Positions 8,397 through 17,261 of a DNA stretch of 64,000 nt are shown in pieces (the first letter of the stretch is position 1; each line of letters begins with the position of its first letter). The stretch is from positions 124,001-188,000 of the forward strand of contig CAWEHU010000006.1 of NCBI GenBank assembly GCA_963808965.1, given 5' to 3'. This stretch comes from CAWEHU01 sp963808965. Lineage in GTDB: Bacteria; Pseudomonadota; Alphaproteobacteria; Acetobacterales; Acetobacteraceae. The notes under the pieces are model-generated. The model worked only from the letters and a program-made list of their open reading frames with translations. It was not told where the DNA came from and did no database searches. The position numbers were made by a program, and so were the translations under genes.

Positions 8397-10513
8397 CTCG
8401 CAAACGTACCTCCCCAGCACCGAAGGATCAGGGCTCCCCGGAGGAATTGAGCGAGGAAGAAGCGAGCGCGGAGCTTGCTTCCCTTGCGGCCGAGATCGCC
8501 CGGCATGATCGCGCCTACTATCAACGCGACGCACCCGAGATCACCGACGCGGACTATGACGCGCTCCGGCGACGCAACGCCGCCATCGAAGCGCGCTTTC
8601 CGCAGCTGATCCGGCCGGATTCGCCTTCGGTTCGCATCGGAGGCGCGCCGGAGAGCGGCTTCGCCAAGCTGCGCCACCGCACGCCGATGCTCTCTCTCGA
8701 CAACGCCTTCGATGAAGCGGATTTCGCCGAGTTTTGCGCCCGCGCGCGGCGGTTTCTCGGGCTGAAGCCGGACGCGAAGCTGACTTTCGTCGGCGAGCCC
8801 AAAATCGACGGCCTCTCGATCAACCTGACCTACGAGGATGGTATCTTCGTCCAAGGCGCGACACGCGGGGACGGCACGGAGGGCGAGGACGTGACCGCCA
8901 ATCTGCGCACGATGGAGGCGGTCCCGAAGAAACTGAAGGGCCACGCGCCGCGGCTGATCGAGGTTCGCGGCGAGGTCTTCATGACCAAGGCCGATTTCCT
9001 CGCGCTGAACGAGGCGCAGGCCAAGGCCGGGCAGAAGATTTTCGCCAATCCGCGCAATGCCGCCGCGGGAAGCCTGCGGCAGCTCGATGTTCGGATCACC
9101 GCTTCACGACGGCTGTCCTTGTTCGCCTACGCGATGGGGGAGAGCAGCGAATCTGTTGCCGACACGCACTGGGCGTATCTGCGAACCCTCAAAGGATGGG
9201 GGTTCGAGGTCAATCCCCTCTCCCGTCTGCTCGCCGGCGAAGCCGAAGCCGCCAGATTTCAAACCGAGATTGCCGAACAGCGCGCCCGGCTCGGCTACGA
9301 CATCGACGGCGTCGTCTACAAGCTGGATGACCTCGGGCTCCAGCGCCGTCTCGGTTTCGCCGGCCGTGCGCCGCGCTGGGCGATCGGGTGGAAATTTCCG
9401 GCCGAACAGGCGACCACGGTGCTGCACGAGATTCGTATCCAGGTCGGACGCACCGGCGCGCTCACTCCTATCGCGGAACTGGAACCGGTAAATGTCGGCG
9501 GCGTGCTGGTGAAACGTGCGACCCTGCACAATGAGGACGAGATCGCGCGCAAGGACGTGCGCGTCGGCGACACGGTCGTCGTGCAGCGCGCCGGGGACGT
9601 GATTCCGCAAATCCTTTCAGTTGTCCTCGAGCGACGCCCGAAGCACGCCAAGCCCTTTGCATTTCCGGATCACTGCCCCGCCTGCGGCAGCCTCGCTCTG
9701 CGGCCGCCTGGCGAAGCGGTGCGGCGCTGCACGGGTGGGCTGATCTGCCCGGCGCAGCGAGTGGAACGGCTGATCCATTTCGTGTCGCGTTCCGCCTTCG
9801 ACATCGACGGGCTCGGGGAGAAAACGATCCAGGAGTTTTACGCGGAAGGCTGGCTGCACAGCCCGGCCGATCTGTTCCGTCTACCCGCGCGCGAAGCGGA
9901 GATCGCCGGGCGCGAAGGCTGGGGGCGGCTCTCCGCCCGCAATCTCGCGCGCGCGATCGAGTCACGGCGGCGCATTCCGCTCGATCGTTTGATTTACGCG
10001 CTCGGAATCCGCCGCATCGGCGAGGCGAACGCAAAGCTGCTCGCCCGGCATTACGGCACCTTCGCCGAGTGGCGAGCGCAAATGCTCGCGGCCGTTACCC
10101 CCGACTCGGAAGCGCGCACCGAACTCGGCAGCATCGTCGGCATCGGGCCTGCTATCGGCGAGGAACTGGCCGACTTCTTCGCCGAGCCGCGCAACGTCGC
10201 CGCCCTGGACGAGCTGGCGGCCGAGCTCTCGATCGAGAGCGCGCAAGCGACGGAAAGCGTGGATACCGCCCTGTCCGGCAAGGTCATCGTGTTCACCGGC
10301 ACGCTGGAAACCATGACCCGCCCGGAAGCCAAGGCCAGAGCCGAGGCGCTGGGCGCAAAAGTAACTGACAGCGTATCGAAGAAGACCGATTTGGTCGTGC
10401 TAGGCACGGATGCCGGGTCGAAGGCTCGCAAGGCCGCTGAACTCGGCGTTCGCACCGTCACCGAGACAGAGTGGCGCGCCCTGGCGGGCTTTGATACCGC
10501 CGGACCGTTCTGA
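8393..10513 (+). CDS. ligA: NAD-dependent DNA ligase LigA
   Basis: LigA seals nicks in replication and repair using NAD+. The 706-aa length matches the family. In order: the Ia domain with DRAYYQRDAPEITDADYD, the adenylation domain with catalytic Lys137 in EPKIDGLS, an OB fold, a four-Cys zinc site (CPACGS and the later CTGGLICPAQR), helix-hairpin-helix repeats (IYALGIRRIGEANAKLL), and a C-terminal BRCT domain from about residue 624 (VIVFTGTLETMTRPEAK). The start overlaps the recN stop as ATGA, implying coupling. An unusual feature is the acidic SEEEAS stretch in the N-terminal extension. Confidence 0.97.
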   Translation: MTRKRTSPAPKDQGSPEELSEEEASAELASLAAEIARHDRAYYQRDAPEITDADYDALRRRNAAIEARFPQLIRPDSPSVRIGGAPESGFAKLRHRTPMLSLDNAFDEADFAEFCARARRFLGLKPDAKLTFVGEPKIDGLSINLTYEDGIFVQGATRGDGTEGEDVTANLRTMEAVPKKLKGHAPRLIEVRGEVFMTKADFLALNEAQAKAGQKIFANPRNAAAGSLRQLDVRITASRRLSLFAYAMGESSESVADTHWAYLRTLKGWGFEVNPLSRLLAGEAEAARFQTEIAEQRARLGYDIDGVVYKLDDLGLQRRLGFAGRAPRWAIGWKFPAEQATTVLHEIRIQVGRTGALTPIAELEPVNVGGVLVKRATLHNEDEIARKDVRVGDTVVVQRAGDVIPQILSVVLERRPKHAKPFAFPDHCPACGSLALRPPGEAVRRCTGGLICPAQRVERLIHFVSRSAFDIDGLGEKTIQEFYAEGWLHSPADLFRLPAREAEIAGREGWGRLSARNLARAIESRRRIPLDRLIYALGIRRIGEANAKLLARHYGTFAEWRAQMLAAVTPDSEARTELGSIVGIGPAIGEELADFFAEPRNVAALDELAAELSIESAQATESVDTALSGKVIVFTGTLETMTRPEAKARAEALGAKVTDSVSKKTDLVVLGTDAGSKARKAAELGVRTVTETEWRALAGFDTAGPF

Positions 10514-10537
10514 CGGCTGTCCTCCCCGCTTCCCTGT

Positions 10538-10561
10538 TACCTAAAATTGGTACAAATTGGT
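10538..10561. promoter_or_regulatory. Possible autoregulatory operator upstream of the ParD-like gene
   Basis: An imperfectly AT-rich patch in GC-rich DNA holds the dyad TACC-N7-GGTA (10538-10552) and a direct repeat of AAATTGGT at 10544-10551 and 10554-10561, spaced 10 bases apart, i.e. one helical turn. ParD-type antitoxins bind repeated operators ahead of their own gene. This is inferred from position and repeat geometry only. Confidence 0.4.
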
Positions 10562-10598
10562 GCTTTAAGTAGGGCAGGCAGCTACAAAGGACGCACGG

Positions 10599-10841
10599 AT
10601 GAGCAAAAACACATCCATTTCCCTCGGCGACCATTTCAGCGGCTTCGTTAACCGGCAGCTTGCGGACGGCCGCTATGGATCCGCCAGCGAGGTTGTCCGG
10701 GCCGGGCTGCGTCTGCTGGAAGAGCACGAGATCAAGCTGCAAGCCCTACGGGCCGCGCTGATCGAGGGCGAGGAAAGCGGGCCGCCCACGCCGTTCGACT
10801 TCGACCGCTTCCTTGCGAAGAAGCGCGGCGCGCTATCGTGA
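10599..10841 (+). CDS. parD: ParD-like type II antitoxin (orphan)
   Basis: An 80-aa protein with the ParD/CopG ribbon-helix-helix pattern: SISLGDHFSGFVNRQLADGRYGS followed by SEVVRAGLRLLEEHE, then a C-terminal toxin-binding tail ending FLAKKRGALS. ParD dimers repress their operon and neutralise ParE. Here no ParE follows: the usual overlapping start (GTG at 10838) runs only two codons before a TAG. The next 150 bases have no recognisable toxin remnant. The start ATG has AAAGGA 9 bases upstream. Function as an active antitoxin is therefore doubtful. Confidence 0.8.
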   Translation: MSKNTSISLGDHFSGFVNRQLADGRYGSASEVVRAGLRLLEEHEIKLQALRAALIEGEESGPPTPFDFDRFLAKKRGALS

Positions 10842-10993
10842 GATAGTGAACACCAGCCTTCGCCGAGGTTCCAAAAGGCGAACCGAATTGCTTGATGTCA
10901 GTCGCGATAACGCCACTCCCGGTCGGAACATGATGCGTTGTGGGGTTAATCCCCACTTTGTCGCTTCGATTATTCGAAGTGCGCCTTGAGCAT
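10842..10993. other. Intergenic region with possible degenerate repeat
   Basis: No gene is seen. The reverse strand of 10847-10866 reads GCGAAGGCTGGTGTTCAC, which resembles one arm of the palindromic elements common in alphaproteobacterial spacers, but I do not find a matching second arm. It could also be what is left where a parE gene was lost. Confidence 0.25.
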
Positions 10994-12388
10994 TCACAAC
11001 TCCGGTCGCACGCCGCGCGTTTCTGTCGCACGCTCGAAATGGTGCCCGAGCCGTAGCACCGTCGCATCACTCCAAGCCGGCCCCATGATTTCGATGCCGA
11101 GGGGCAGGCCGGCGCGCGTTCGGCCGGCGCAGACCGCCAGCGCGGGTATGCCGGCGACATTCGCGGGTGTCGTCAGGAATGGTTTGGCAAAACCCTCATC
11201 CGGCCGCTGCTCCGTCAGCAGCGGCGCCGGACCGGTGGCAACCGCCGAGACCAGCAGATCGAAGTTCCGAAACGCATCTGCCGTCTTTGCGATCAGATCG
11301 GCGCGCCGCCGCTGGGCCGCGATATAGTCCGCCGCGCGTATCAGACCGCCTCCGAGAACGCGCACCCGGAACACGCGCGAGAAATCGGAAAGGCGGGTTC
11401 GCAAAGCCAACTCGTGCAAAGCATAAGCTTCCGCCGTGATGATGACCCGTCCGACGGCGTTGTAGTCCTGTACCGGAGGAAGCGTCGCATCCTCGACCCG
11501 GCAGCCCAGCCCCTTCAGCACCGCGATCACCTGCGCCATCATGCGCAGCACCTCGGGTTCGGCCGGGACGTCGCGCTCGTAGAAATGCCGTAGCAGTCCC
11601 ACCCGAAGCCCCTTCACCGGTACGGAGATCGCGCGCGCATAGGACAATTTCGGGCCGGGAACCGAGCCCGGATCACCGGGGTCGTAGCCTGCGATAGCGT
11701 CGAGCAGGAGCGCGCAATCCTCCGCCGTCCACGCCATGGGTCCCGCCGTGTCCAGGCTCGGGGCGAGCGGGATCATGCCGCGCCGCGACACCAAGCCTGC
11801 TGTCGGCTTCAGCCCCGCGACCCCACAGTACGACGCGGGGACGCGGATCGAGCCGCCGGTATCCGAAGCGAGCGAGCCGAGGCACAGTCCGGCCGCGATC
11901 GCGGCCGCCGAGCCGGAGCTCGATCCGCCGGTGAACCGGCGCAAATCCCAAGGGTTTCGCGCGGGCGGCCAAGGCAGATCGAAGGAAGGGCCGCCGATGG
12001 CGAACTCGTGCGTGGCGAGCTTTCCCAGCGTCACGGCTCCCGCTTCGCGGAGCCGGCGGATCGCCTCGGCATCAGCCTGCGGGACGTGATCGGCGAGGAG
12101 GCGCGAGTGCGCAGTGGTCCGGATACCGGCGGTCTCGTAAATGTCCTTGTGCGCAAGCGGTATCCCAAGTAACCGGCTCTTCCGCGGCGCTCGCACCCGC
12201 CGCTCGGCGGCGCGTGCCGCGGCAAGCGCCTGCTCCCCCGTGACGGTCAGAAAAGCATTGACCTTGGGGTCGATCGCCTCCACTCGCGCGAGAAGCGACC
12301 GCACGAGCTCGACGGGAGAGAGTTTCTTCGCGGCGATGAGCCTTGCGGCTTCAGCGATGGTGAGGAAAGGCGGACTCGGGCCCTTCAT
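10994..12388 (-). CDS. Amidase signature family hydrolase
   Basis: A 464-aa amidase of the GatA/AtzF type that hydrolyses a C-N amide bond with a Ser-cisSer-Lys triad. The Lys is K81 in PLAHKDIYETAG; the cis-Ser lies in the FTGGSSSGSAAA loop (about 154-160), and the nucleophile is S180 in SDTGGSIRVPA. The start at 12388 is fixed by an ATGA overlap with the small upstream gene; the frame is open further upstream but unlike amidases. Its substrate is unknown. Because it follows ugpBAEC and an AtzG-like protein on the same strand, it may act on an imported amide. It is not the GatCAB subunit judged by context (no gatB or gatC next to it). Confidence 0.88.
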   Translation of the reverse strand: MKGPSPPFLTIAEAARLIAAKKLSPVELVRSLLARVEAIDPKVNAFLTVTGEQALAAARAAERRVRAPRKSRLLGIPLAHKDIYETAGIRTTAHSRLLADHVPQADAEAIRRLREAGAVTLGKLATHEFAIGGPSFDLPWPPARNPWDLRRFTGGSSSGSAAAIAAGLCLGSLASDTGGSIRVPASYCGVAGLKPTAGLVSRRGMIPLAPSLDTAGPMAWTAEDCALLLDAIAGYDPGDPGSVPGPKLSYARAISVPVKGLRVGLLRHFYERDVPAEPEVLRMMAQVIAVLKGLGCRVEDATLPPVQDYNAVGRVIITAEAYALHELALRTRLSDFSRVFRVRVLGGGLIRAADYIAAQRRRADLIAKTADAFRNFDLLVSAVATGPAPLLTEQRPDEGFAKPFLTTPANVAGIPALAVCAGRTRAGLPLGIEIMGPAWSDATVLRLGHHFERATETRGVRPEL

Positions 12389-12666
12389 CGCCTGCGTGTA
12401 GCGCGTTTTCGCAAGCGGGTGAGGACTCGTTTCACGCCGTGCCGGAGCGGCGGAGGCGTCGGCGGAGGCAGCCGGAACGTATACGCCCAATGGCCCGACG
12501 TCACGCGCTCACGCGGAATGCTGGCGGCCAGAACCGTCAGTTGCCGCCAGACCAGCACCAGATCGGCCATTTGCCCAGGGTTCAGCACGAGCCCGGCCCT
12601 GGCCACGATCTGCTCCATCTCGGCAGGACTGACGGGCGGCACAGGAACGCTGGGACGGACGGACAT
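12385..12666 (-). CDS. Small AtzG-like (DUF4089-type) protein
   Basis: A 93-aa protein preceding the amidase with an ATGA overlap. The middle (PAEMEQIVARAGLVLNPGQ, then VWRQLTVLAASIPRER) looks like the short helical partner proteins, such as AtzG, that bind amidases in a GatC-like way. It then has a basic, Pro-rich tail (LPPPTPPPLRHG, ending RKRATRRR). The ATG at 12666 is chosen; a TTG at 12699 is possible. The gap to ugpC upstream is only 39 bases, so it is probably in the ugp operon. The family assignment is from pattern and context. Confidence 0.6.
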   Translation of the reverse strand: MSVRPSVPVPPVSPAEMEQIVARAGLVLNPGQMADLVLVWRQLTVLAASIPRERVTSGHWAYTFRLPPPTPPPLRHGVKRVLTRLRKRATRRR

Positions 12667-12705
12667 CGCGCTCTGCGGCTGTTCGGAACGACGGCGCAAC
12701 CCTAT

Positions 12706-13830
12706 TCAGCGGCATTCGCACCCGCAAGGGTAGCCACGGGACGTTTCGGGGAATTCCGAGCCGAGCCGCGCTCCCGTGTCCCGGTCGAACACATGGAGGT
12801 GGGCGGCAGAGACGATGGCCGAGAGCCGATCCTGCACTTCGACCGCCCCCGATAACCGCATGACGACCGCTTCGCCGGCCGAGGTGCGGCCGTGCACCAC
12901 CGTTTCGGATCCCAACGGTTCCACGAGCTCCACCGAGAGCTCGAGGCCACCCGGAAGGCCACTCGGACCGATTTCCAGATGCTCCGGGCGGACCCCAAGC
13001 GTAAGCCGCCGCCCCTTGGCCCCCTCTGACACCCCGGCCGGGAGAGGAATCGATGGACCCGTGCGGAGGCGGGCCGCCTCGCCACTCTCCTCGAGTTCCG
13101 CCTCGAGGAAGTTCATCGCGGGCGCGCCAATAAAGCCCGCGACGTAGGTGTCGGCCGGCCGGCTGAACACTTCGAGGGGCGTCGCGAGTTGCGCCGGTCG
13201 CCCGTTGTGCAGGACCAACAGACGGTCCCCGAGCGTCATCGCCTCGACCTGATCGTGCGTCACGTAGAGGCTGGTCACGCCGAGCCGGCGCTGCAAACGG
13301 CGGATCTCGGCGCGCATCTGCACCCTGAGCTTTGCGTCGAGATTGGAGAGCGGCTCGTCGAACAGGAACAGCTTAGGCTCCCGCACGATGGCGCGCCCCA
13401 TCGCCACGCGCTGCCGCTGGCCGCCCGATAGCTGTCGCGGCCTGCGCGCCAGCAGACCACCGAGCCCGAGTAGCCCGGCCGCCTCTTCCACGCGACGGCG
13501 GATCTCCTCGCGCCGGAGGCCGCGGATGCGCAGCCCGTACGCCATGTTGTCGAACACGGTCATATGCGGATAGAGAGCATAGTTCTGAAACACCATCGCC
13601 ATGTCGCGTTGCGATGGGTCCAGCCTCGTAACGTCGCGACCCGCCACGACCACACGGCCCCCGGTCGGTTCCTCCAGACCCGCGACCAAGCGAAGCAGCG
13701 TCGATTTGCCGCAACCTGAAGCACCGACGATGACCAGCATCTCGCCTTCAGCGAGCGCGAGATCGAGGCCGTGCAGTACTTGCGTGTCGCCGAAGCTCTT
13801 GCGCAGGCCGTGCAGCTCGAGCGTCGCCAT
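12706..13830 (-). CDS. ugpC: Glycerol-3-phosphate ABC transporter ATP-binding protein UgpC
   Basis: This is the ATPase of a CUT1-family ABC importer. Motifs in the 374-aa product: Walker A GASGCGKST (residues 36-44), Q-loop MVFQNYALYPHMTV, signature LSGGQRQRV, Walker B LFLFDEPLSNLDAKLR, and H-loop VTHDQ. A C-terminal MOBE/TOBE regulatory domain follows (TLGVRPEHLEIG). The start ATG overlaps the ugpE stop (TAATG). The order ugpB-A-E-C on the minus strand supports the Ugp identity over a generic sugar importer, though the MalK-like ATPase alone cannot prove the substrate. Confidence 0.9.
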   Translation of the reverse strand: MATLELHGLRKSFGDTQVLHGLDLALAEGEMLVIVGASGCGKSTLLRLVAGLEEPTGGRVVVAGRDVTRLDPSQRDMAMVFQNYALYPHMTVFDNMAYGLRIRGLRREEIRRRVEEAAGLLGLGGLLARRPRQLSGGQRQRVAMGRAIVREPKLFLFDEPLSNLDAKLRVQMRAEIRRLQRRLGVTSLYVTHDQVEAMTLGDRLLVLHNGRPAQLATPLEVFSRPADTYVAGFIGAPAMNFLEAELEESGEAARLRTGPSIPLPAGVSEGAKGRRLTLGVRPEHLEIGPSGLPGGLELSVELVEPLGSETVVHGRTSAGEAVVMRLSGAVEVQDRLSAIVSAAHLHVFDRDTGARLGSEFPETSRGYPCGCECR

Positions 13831-14660
13831 TATTTTTCGCCCTCGGTCAGTCCCTTGACGAACCAGCGTTGCATCAGCAGCACCACGGCGACCGGCGGCA
13901 ACAGTGCGAGCGCGGCGATCGCCATCACCTGGTTCCACTCCGTCAGCAACTCCACCCCAATCATCCGCACGATCCCAACCACGATCGTGTCGAGCCGCGG
14001 ATCGGTCGCGACCAGCAGAGGCCAGAGATACTGGTTCCAGCCGTAGACGAACAGAATCACGAACAGCGCCGCTATGTTGGACGATGATACCGGGATCACA
14101 ATGTCCTTGAGAAAGCGCCAGGGTCCGGCGCCGTCCATGCGGGCCGCCTCCATCAGCTCGTCAGGGAGCGCCAGGAACACCTGCCGGAACAGAAGCGTCG
14201 CGGTGGCCGACGCGATCAACGGCACCGTCAGCCCCCCGAAGCTGTCGATGAGATGCAGCCGGCTCATCACCAGGTAGGTCGGCACGATCCGCACCTCGAC
14301 TGGGAGCATCAGCGTGATGAAGATGGTCCAGAACGCGACCATGCGGAACGGAAAACGGAAGAAGGCGACCGCGTAGGCCGAGAGCAGCGAAATCACGATC
14401 TTGCCGATGGCGATGGCGAGCGCCATTCCGGCCGAGATCAGCAGCATATGGGCGACCGGCGGCGTGCCGCTCAGGCCCCGGCTCGACAGCACCTGCGGAT
14501 AAATCGAGAAGCCCGCGAGAGACGGAACGAGGGAGAGCTGACCGCGGGCGATCAGCTCGGAGCTCTGGGTCGACCCGGCGAGGATGAGCCAGATCGGCAA
14601 CCCGAACAGCAATACCCCAAGGCAGAGAATGACGTGCGCGACCCAATTGCCGCGCATCAC
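13830..14660 (-). CDS. ugpE: Glycerol-3-phosphate ABC transporter permease UgpE
   Basis: The second integral-membrane subunit of the importer, 276 aa. It shows the MalG/UgpE pattern: an N-terminal membrane segment (VILCLGVLLFGLPIWLILAGS) and the cytoplasmic EAA loop ELMEAARMDGAGPWRFLKDIVIPVS that docks on UgpC. The near-C-terminal WNQYLWPLL is typical of UgpE. It overlaps the ugpA stop at its start and the ugpC start at its end, so the three genes are translationally coupled. Confidence 0.9.
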   Translation of the reverse strand: MMRGNWVAHVILCLGVLLFGLPIWLILAGSTQSSELIARGQLSLVPSLAGFSIYPQVLSSRGLSGTPPVAHMLLISAGMALAIAIGKIVISLLSAYAVAFFRFPFRMVAFWTIFITLMLPVEVRIVPTYLVMSRLHLIDSFGGLTVPLIASATATLLFRQVFLALPDELMEAARMDGAGPWRFLKDIVIPVSSSNIAALFVILFVYGWNQYLWPLLVATDPRLDTIVVGIVRMIGVELLTEWNQVMAIAALALLPPVAVVLLMQRWFVKGLTEGEK

Positions 14661-15547
14661 TCCGCCTTCCGGCCGAGAAAGCGAAACTGCGCCGCGGTGA
14701 GAGCAATCACGCCAATCATGAGCACGACGGACTGCGCCGAGGAGGAGCCGAGATCGCCGTTGTCATGCCCGTCCCGATAGACCTTCACGACCAGCGTCTG
14801 CGTGGACTGGCCGGGACCGCCCTGGGTGAGCGCCTGAATAGTTCCGAATGTATCGAACGCGGCGTACACCAGATTAACGACCAGCAGAAAGAAAATCGTC
14901 GGCATCAGCAGCGGCAGAACGATCGAACGAAAGCGCCGCCATCCGCGCGCCCCGTCCATGCGCGCCGCCTCGATCACGGCACGCGGGATGGACTGAAGTC
15001 CGGCTAGAAAAAAGATGAAGTTGTAGCTCACCTGCTTCCATGCGCTGGCGAGAATCAACACCAGCATCGCCTGCCCGCCGTCCAGTTTGTAATCCCACCT
15101 CCCCCCGAATTGCGCCAGCAAATGGTCAAGCGGCCGGCCGAGCAATCCGATCTGCGGGTGAACGAGCAAGAGCCAGAGCACGGCGGCGAGCGCTGGAGCG
15201 ACCGCGTAGGGCCAGATCAGCAGCGTGCGGTAGATGTGGCGGCCTCTGATCTCCTGGTCCGCGAACACAGCGAGCACGAGAGCGACCAGCATCGAGAGTG
15301 CCGAAACCGCGAAGCAGAAAAACACGGTGCGGGTGACGGAAGCGCGATAGAGAGGGTCCGCGAACAAAGCCGTGTAGTTCGCCAACCCGACGAACTCAGC
15401 GCTCAGACCGAAAGGATCTTCCCGCGTCAGGCTCAACCAGCCCGCCTGCGCGGCGGGCCAGAGGAAGAATACGGCCGTGAGCAGCAACTGCGGCGCCACG
15501 AGCGCGACCGGCAGCAGCCGTCCGGGGAAAATCGTTCGACGTTCCAT
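14657..15547 (-). CDS. ugpA: Glycerol-3-phosphate ABC transporter permease UgpA
   Basis: First permease subunit, 296 aa, six-helix MalF/UgpA type. Visible signs: N-terminal LLPVALVAPQLLLTAVFFLW, the segment FVGLANYTALFADP found in UgpA permeases, and the EAA loop VIEAARMDGARGWRRFRSIVLPLLMP. It lies 30 bases downstream of ugpB and overlaps ugpE. It pairs with UgpE to form the translocation path. Confidence 0.9.
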   Translation of the reverse strand: MERRTIFPGRLLPVALVAPQLLLTAVFFLWPAAQAGWLSLTREDPFGLSAEFVGLANYTALFADPLYRASVTRTVFFCFAVSALSMLVALVLAVFADQEIRGRHIYRTLLIWPYAVAPALAAVLWLLLVHPQIGLLGRPLDHLLAQFGGRWDYKLDGGQAMLVLILASAWKQVSYNFIFFLAGLQSIPRAVIEAARMDGARGWRRFRSIVLPLLMPTIFFLLVVNLVYAAFDTFGTIQALTQGGPGQSTQTLVVKVYRDGHDNGDLGSSSAQSVVLMIGVIALTAAQFRFLGRKAE

Positions 15548-15577
15548 CTGCGAAGGGCCGCTGTCGCCGGCCCCCGC

Positions 15578-16918
15578 TCACGTCCGCACCGATCTCTCGA
15601 AGTCGCGAAGCACCTTGTTGCCGCGCTCGACCGCCGTATCGAGCGCCTGCTGTGCTGTCTGCTGCCCCTGCAATGCCCTCTCGACTTCCTCCTCCAGGAT
15701 GTTGCGGATCTCGGGCAACCGGCCGAGGCGCAACCCCATCGAATTCTCGGTAACGTGCCCGCGGGTGAGTTGCTTGATCGGCAAATCCGCGCCGGGGTTC
15801 TGCTTGTACCAGCCCTGCTTCTCCGAAAGTTCGTAGCCCGCGGTGGAAATCGGCAAATACCCGGTCTTTTGGTGCCACTCCGCGACCTGCTCGGGTTGCG
15901 CGATGAACGCCAGCAGCTTCGCAACGCCTTTGTATTCGGCGTCCGAGCGATCGGGTGCCGTCATCGTCCAGAGGCTCGCGCCGCCGATGATCGAGTTGTT
16001 CGGCTCAGCGATCACCTCCGGATCGTAAGGCAGCATCGCCTCACCCCAGCGGAATTTGCTGGCGCGGGAATAAAGCCCGCGGTCGCCGGACGACTCGAAC
16101 ATGATCGCGGCGGTGCCGGCCGGGAACAGGTTTTCCGGCGCGTCGCCCCGACCGCCGTAGCGGAACGTGCCCTCGCGGGCCATGTCCATCAGCCGCTGCA
16201 AGTGCTTCACGTGAGCCGGGCTGTTGAACTTCAGCTCCGCGTTCAGCCCCTTGAAGCCGTTCGCCTCGCTCGCATAGGGCAGATTGTGGATCGCGCTGTA
16301 CTGCTCGAACTGGATCCAGCTCGGCCAACCGGTCATCATCGGGATTTCGATCGCGTTCTTGTCCTTCAGCGCCCGGCAGGCGACCACGGTTTCCTGCCAC
16401 GTCGCCGGCGGCAGTTCAGGGTCGAGTCCGGCTTTCGCGAACGCATCCTTGTTGTACCACATCACCGCGGTCGAGGAATTGAACGGCATGGATGCGAGCC
16501 TGCCATCGGCTAGGCTGTAGTAGCCGCGCACGGCCGGGATGAACTGCGCCGGATCGATCGGAACCCCGGTATCCTGCGACAGCTGCCAAACCTGCTTCAC
16601 GGCCCGCCCGGCCACCAGCATCGATCCGGTACCCACCTCGAAGATCTGGACGAGATGCGGGGCCTGCCCGGCACGAAACGCCGCGATGGCAGCAGTCAGC
16701 GTCTCTGGGTATGTCCCCTTGTAGACCGCTTGGACCTCCACCTCGTTTTGCGCCGCATTGAATTGCTGCACGATCCGGGCGACCTGCTCGGCGTTGGTCG
16801 CGGTCATCGCATGCCACCAAACGATCCTGGTGCGCGCCTGCGCGACCGCCGGCCGGGCAAGCCCGAGCGGGCCAGCTGCCAAGAGAGCGGAGCCGGCGAG
16901 CATGGTGCGACGTCTCAT
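15578..16918 (-). CDS. ugpB: Glycerol-3-phosphate-binding periplasmic protein UgpB
   Basis: The 446-aa extracytoplasmic solute-binding protein delivers glycerol-3-phosphate or glycerophosphodiesters to UgpAE. A twin-arginine-like, hydrophobic signal sequence (MRRRTMLAGSALLAAG, cleavage near AVAQA) precedes the mature start RIVWWHAMT, a hallmark of UgpB. Other typical segments are VQAVYKGTYPETLTAAIAAFR, FNSSTAVMWYNKDAF, and PNNSIIGGASLWTM. First gene of the operon. No Pho box was identified in the 107 bases upstream, so regulation by phosphate is unproven. Confidence 0.92.
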   Translation of the reverse strand: MRRRTMLAGSALLAAGPLGLARPAVAQARTRIVWWHAMTATNAEQVARIVQQFNAAQNEVEVQAVYKGTYPETLTAAIAAFRAGQAPHLVQIFEVGTGSMLVAGRAVKQVWQLSQDTGVPIDPAQFIPAVRGYYSLADGRLASMPFNSSTAVMWYNKDAFAKAGLDPELPPATWQETVVACRALKDKNAIEIPMMTGWPSWIQFEQYSAIHNLPYASEANGFKGLNAELKFNSPAHVKHLQRLMDMAREGTFRYGGRGDAPENLFPAGTAAIMFESSGDRGLYSRASKFRWGEAMLPYDPEVIAEPNNSIIGGASLWTMTAPDRSDAEYKGVAKLLAFIAQPEQVAEWHQKTGYLPISTAGYELSEKQGWYKQNPGADLPIKQLTRGHVTENSMGLRLGRLPEIRNILEEEVERALQGQQTAQQALDTAVERGNKVLRDFERSVRT

Positions 16919-17025
16919 GCGGAACTCCTCCGTATTGCGGGACGATGCGAGGCGGGACGGCGCAACGGCCCGTTGCCAGCATTATCCCGCTGGAACGCTC
17001 CGGTGAAGTCGTCGCCCTGCGCCGC

Positions 17026-17214
17026 TCAGCGCCGGGCCGCCCAGAGCATCAGCGACCGGGCCGGAAGCACCCATAAAAGACCGGCCACCGCGAAATAGAG
17101 GGCGCGGACGGCCCAGTGCCCCTCAGCGAGCGAGTTGGCCAGAGTCACGGCCGCGGAGACGTAAAGGGCAAAGCCGAGTAGACCGACGACGCTCGCCAGA
17201 AGTATGCGGGGCAT
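17026..17214 (-). CDS. DUF2842 family small membrane protein
   Basis: A 62-aa protein with two predicted membrane segments: ILLASVVGLLGFALYVSAAVTLA and ALYFAVAGLLWVLPARSLMLWA. The second, ending in WVLPA and a basic C-terminus, is the signature of DUF2842, a family largely restricted to alphaproteobacteria. Its role is unknown. It is divergent from apt, with start codons 47 bases apart, so the two promoters must overlap. Confidence 0.72.
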   Translation of the reverse strand: MPRILLASVVGLLGFALYVSAAVTLANSLAEGHWAVRALYFAVAGLLWVLPARSLMLWAARR

Positions 17215-17261
17215 CGGGAGTGCATACTCTCTCCGAGACCCACAAAGGAAGGTTCCGGCTC

